A DNA stretch of 64,000 bases, taken from NCBI RefSeq assembly GCF_910592395.1, contig NC_088311.1, positions 13,084,501 through 13,148,500 of the forward strand, written 5' to 3'. This document shows, piece by piece, positions 62,469 to 64,000 of this stretch (position 1 is its first letter; the number at the start of each line of letters is the position of its first letter). The stretch comes from Lineus longissimus. Its lineage: Eukaryota > Nemertea > Pilidiophora > Heteronemertea > Lineidae. Under the pieces are notes generated by a model. It was not told the origin of the DNA. It did no database searches and was given only the letters and a program-made list of their open reading frames with translations. Made by a program: the position numbers and the translations under genes.

Positions 62469-64000
62469 CTAAGTTAAGTCCTCGTTGCTCGCTTCCAGCA
62501 TGCACAGCTTATGAATGAGTCGCACTAATGTGGATGTCTTAGTCTTCACCTCCGCAACTCTAACTTGACCGTCGTCTCCGGTGAATGTTCGAGACACCCT
62601 GGCCAATGGCCACTGACCCCATGGGCTGTCATCATCAGCATTCATAACGAGATCTCCTTCCGACACGTTCCTCATTTTCTGGTGCCATTTCGATCGCTCC
62701 TGTAATGCGGGCAAGTACTCCTTTAACCAGCGCTTCCAGAAGTGCTGAGCAAGCAGTTGACAGTGCTTCCAGCGCTTCCGATGATATGCGTCTTCCTTAA
62801 CAAAGAGGCCTGGCGGTAGTGATGTGCACGGCTTCTGCAGCAAGAAATGACTTGGTGTCAGAACTTCATCATCTTTCGGGTCGTCGCTCACTTTACACAG
62901 AGGTCGACTATTAAGGACTCGTTCAACCTCAACTAAGGTTGTTGCGAGGACTTCATCGCTCACCAATGCCTGTCCGAGTAGAGCCTTCAAGGCGAGCTTA
63001 ACCGACTTGACAAGCTGCTCATAGACTCCAGACATGTGGGATGCTGCTGGCGGTTGGAAATGCCAGCTTATTCCTCTCTGAGCAAGCTCATCATCAACGT
63101 TCTGTGCATTCCAATGCTGCAGGGCTTCTCTCAGTTCCCTTTCACCACCCGTGAAATTGGTCCCGTTGTCAGACCAGATGTCCTTGGGATCCCCACGTCT
63201 TCCGAGAAATCTTCTCAAGGCGTTGATGAAAGAACTCGCGTCGAGTGACTCGACAACTTCAAGGTGGACTGCTCTTACATTAAGACAAGTAAAAATCGCT
63301 CCCCATCGTTTCAGCTCTGAGCGACCTCGCTTGACAATCAGGGGTCCAAAGTAATCTAGCCCAGTACGGGAGAAAGGCGGTTCGTAAGCAACCAATCTCA
63401 TTGCCGGGAGGTCCGCCATCTTCTGGGTCAGTCTGCTCGCCAAGCGTCGTCTACAGCCAATGCAAGAACGTATTATCTTCTTGACAGAGATTCTAGCTCG
63501 ATGTATCCAAAACTTCTCCCTCAATGCTGCAAGTACATGCTCCTGTCCGGCATGTGCCGTTGTCTGATGATAATGATGAATCAACACCGACGATAGATGA
63601 GTGCCTCCGGGAATGATCATCGGATATCTAGCATCGAATGGGGTAGGGGCTCTAGACAGTCGCCCACCAACACGTAGAACTCCGTCCACGAGAACTGGAT
63701 TCAGCAAACGCAGCTGGCTTGATTGCTTGACTTTTCCATTACTCTTGAGGTCAGCAATTTCTTCTGCATAGAAGCCTCTCTGAGTATACATGACAATGGA
63801 CTTAGCTGCTCTATCCATGTCAAGCTTTGGCCTGTCCTCTTTCCTGATCATATCAGCAAACTTAAGCAGAAGAGCAACTCTTCTCTGTAGGCCTATCCAA
63901 CTGGAGCATCTTGCAATCATGTTATCCAAAGAGGTAGAAGATGTTAGCAACAATCCAACAACCTTCTCCTCGCGAACTTCAGGATCGTTTCCCTCCAGGG
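62469..64000 (-). CDS. BEL/Pao Pol C-terminal part: integrase, continuing beyond the window
   Basis: The open frame enters at the right edge without a start and ends at 62469. It shows the end of the RNase H to integrase linker (VDGVLRVGGRLSRAP) and the zinc-binding module (HHYHQTTAHAGQEH, then CIGC). The full catalytic core follows, with Asp in RTGLDYFGPLIV, Asp in WSDNGTNFTGG and Glu in MSGVYEQLVKSV. The C-terminal domain has WPLARVSRTFTGDDG, and the protein ends CMLEASNEDL. About 510 codons are visible without a lesion, so this copy may be younger than the element at 14752. It appears inserted in, or next to, the Polinton polB. Confidence 0.9.
   Translation of the reverse strand, partial: LEGNDPEVREEKVVGLLLTSSTSLDNMIARCSSWIGLQRRVALLLKFADMIRKEDRPKLDMDRAAKSIVMYTQRGFYAEEIADLKSNGKVKQSSQLRLLNPVLVDGVLRVGGRLSRAPTPFDARYPMIIPGGTHLSSVLIHHYHQTTAHAGQEHVLAALREKFWIHRARISVKKIIRSCIGCRRRLASRLTQKMADLPAMRLVAYEPPFSRTGLDYFGPLIVKRGRSELKRWGAIFTCLNVRAVHLEVVESLDASSFINALRRFLGRRGDPKDIWSDNGTNFTGGERELREALQHWNAQNVDDELAQRGISWHFQPPAASHMSGVYEQLVKSVKLALKALLGQALVSDEVLATTLVEVERVLNSRPLCKVSDDPKDDEVLTPSHFLLQKPCTSLPPGLFVKEDAYHRKRWKHCQLLAQHFWKRWLKEYLPALQERSKWHQKMRNVSEGDLVMNADDDSPWGQWPLARVSRTFTGDDGQVRVAEVKTKTSTLVRLIHKLCMLEASNEDLT

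Overview
The window reads as intergenic DNA from an animal genome, most likely a marine invertebrate. I see no convincing host gene, tRNA or rRNA. Almost every interpretable stretch is a transposable element, often nested in another, or a tandem repeat. The mix of BEL/Pao and Gypsy LTR elements, a Maverick/Polinton, an Academ-like DNA transposon, a pogo-like element, a CR1-like non-LTR tail and tandem-repeat elements carrying ACGG-type microsatellites fits invertebrate deuterostomes or lophotrochozoans. I cannot name the species.

Layout. 1-2500: 5' half of a Gypsy-type element on the minus strand (Gag, then protease running off the left edge). 3792-4320: hairpin MITE. 5690-6272: small copy of tandem-repeat family A. 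7874-11553: decayed minus-strand BEL/Pao pol fused to a Gypsy integrase scrap. 11951-12500: 109-bp minisatellite. 13165-14330: tandem-repeat element of family B. 14752-29939: a BEL/Pao element with both LTRs and a GCTGC target duplication. Its pol is broken, it carries a MITE (21679-22571), and its 3' LTR is split by a 6.17-kb insertion (23580-29751) that itself holds a non-LTR tail, a MITE and exon-like repeats. 30310-32410: minisatellites. 32634-33653: Harbinger-like non-autonomous element flanked by TTA. 34832-40753: an apparently intact Academ-like DNA transposon with one 1503-codon ORF. 40790-44950: a large concatemer of family A. 46186-47287: foldback element. 47536-49324: family C tandem repeat, interrupted by a hAT-like element (48225-49112). 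49325 to at least 58676: a Polinton with nearly the full virus-like gene set on the minus strand. Its polB is cut by a pogo-like element (58678-61795) and apparently by a BEL/Pao element (61819 to beyond 64000).

How the genes work together. The Polinton block encodes integrase, packaging ATPase, cysteine protease, two jelly-roll capsid proteins and accessory virion-like proteins. Several carry single lesions, so this copy cannot be autonomous as it stands. The Academ-like protein combines N-terminal zinc-binding motifs, a putative DDE core, an XPG/FEN-like nuclease domain and a C-terminal CXC domain. It sits between matching terminal inverted repeats and a 3-bp TCT duplication, making it the best candidate here for a recently active system.

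The least explained signals are the alternating hairpin modules in the 40.8-45 kb array, the exon-like cassettes at 25.0-25.8 kb, the Academ-like element with a palindrome at its probable transcription start, and the young LTR pair flanking a heavily damaged pol. All calls come from reading the sequence by eye. No database search was possible.
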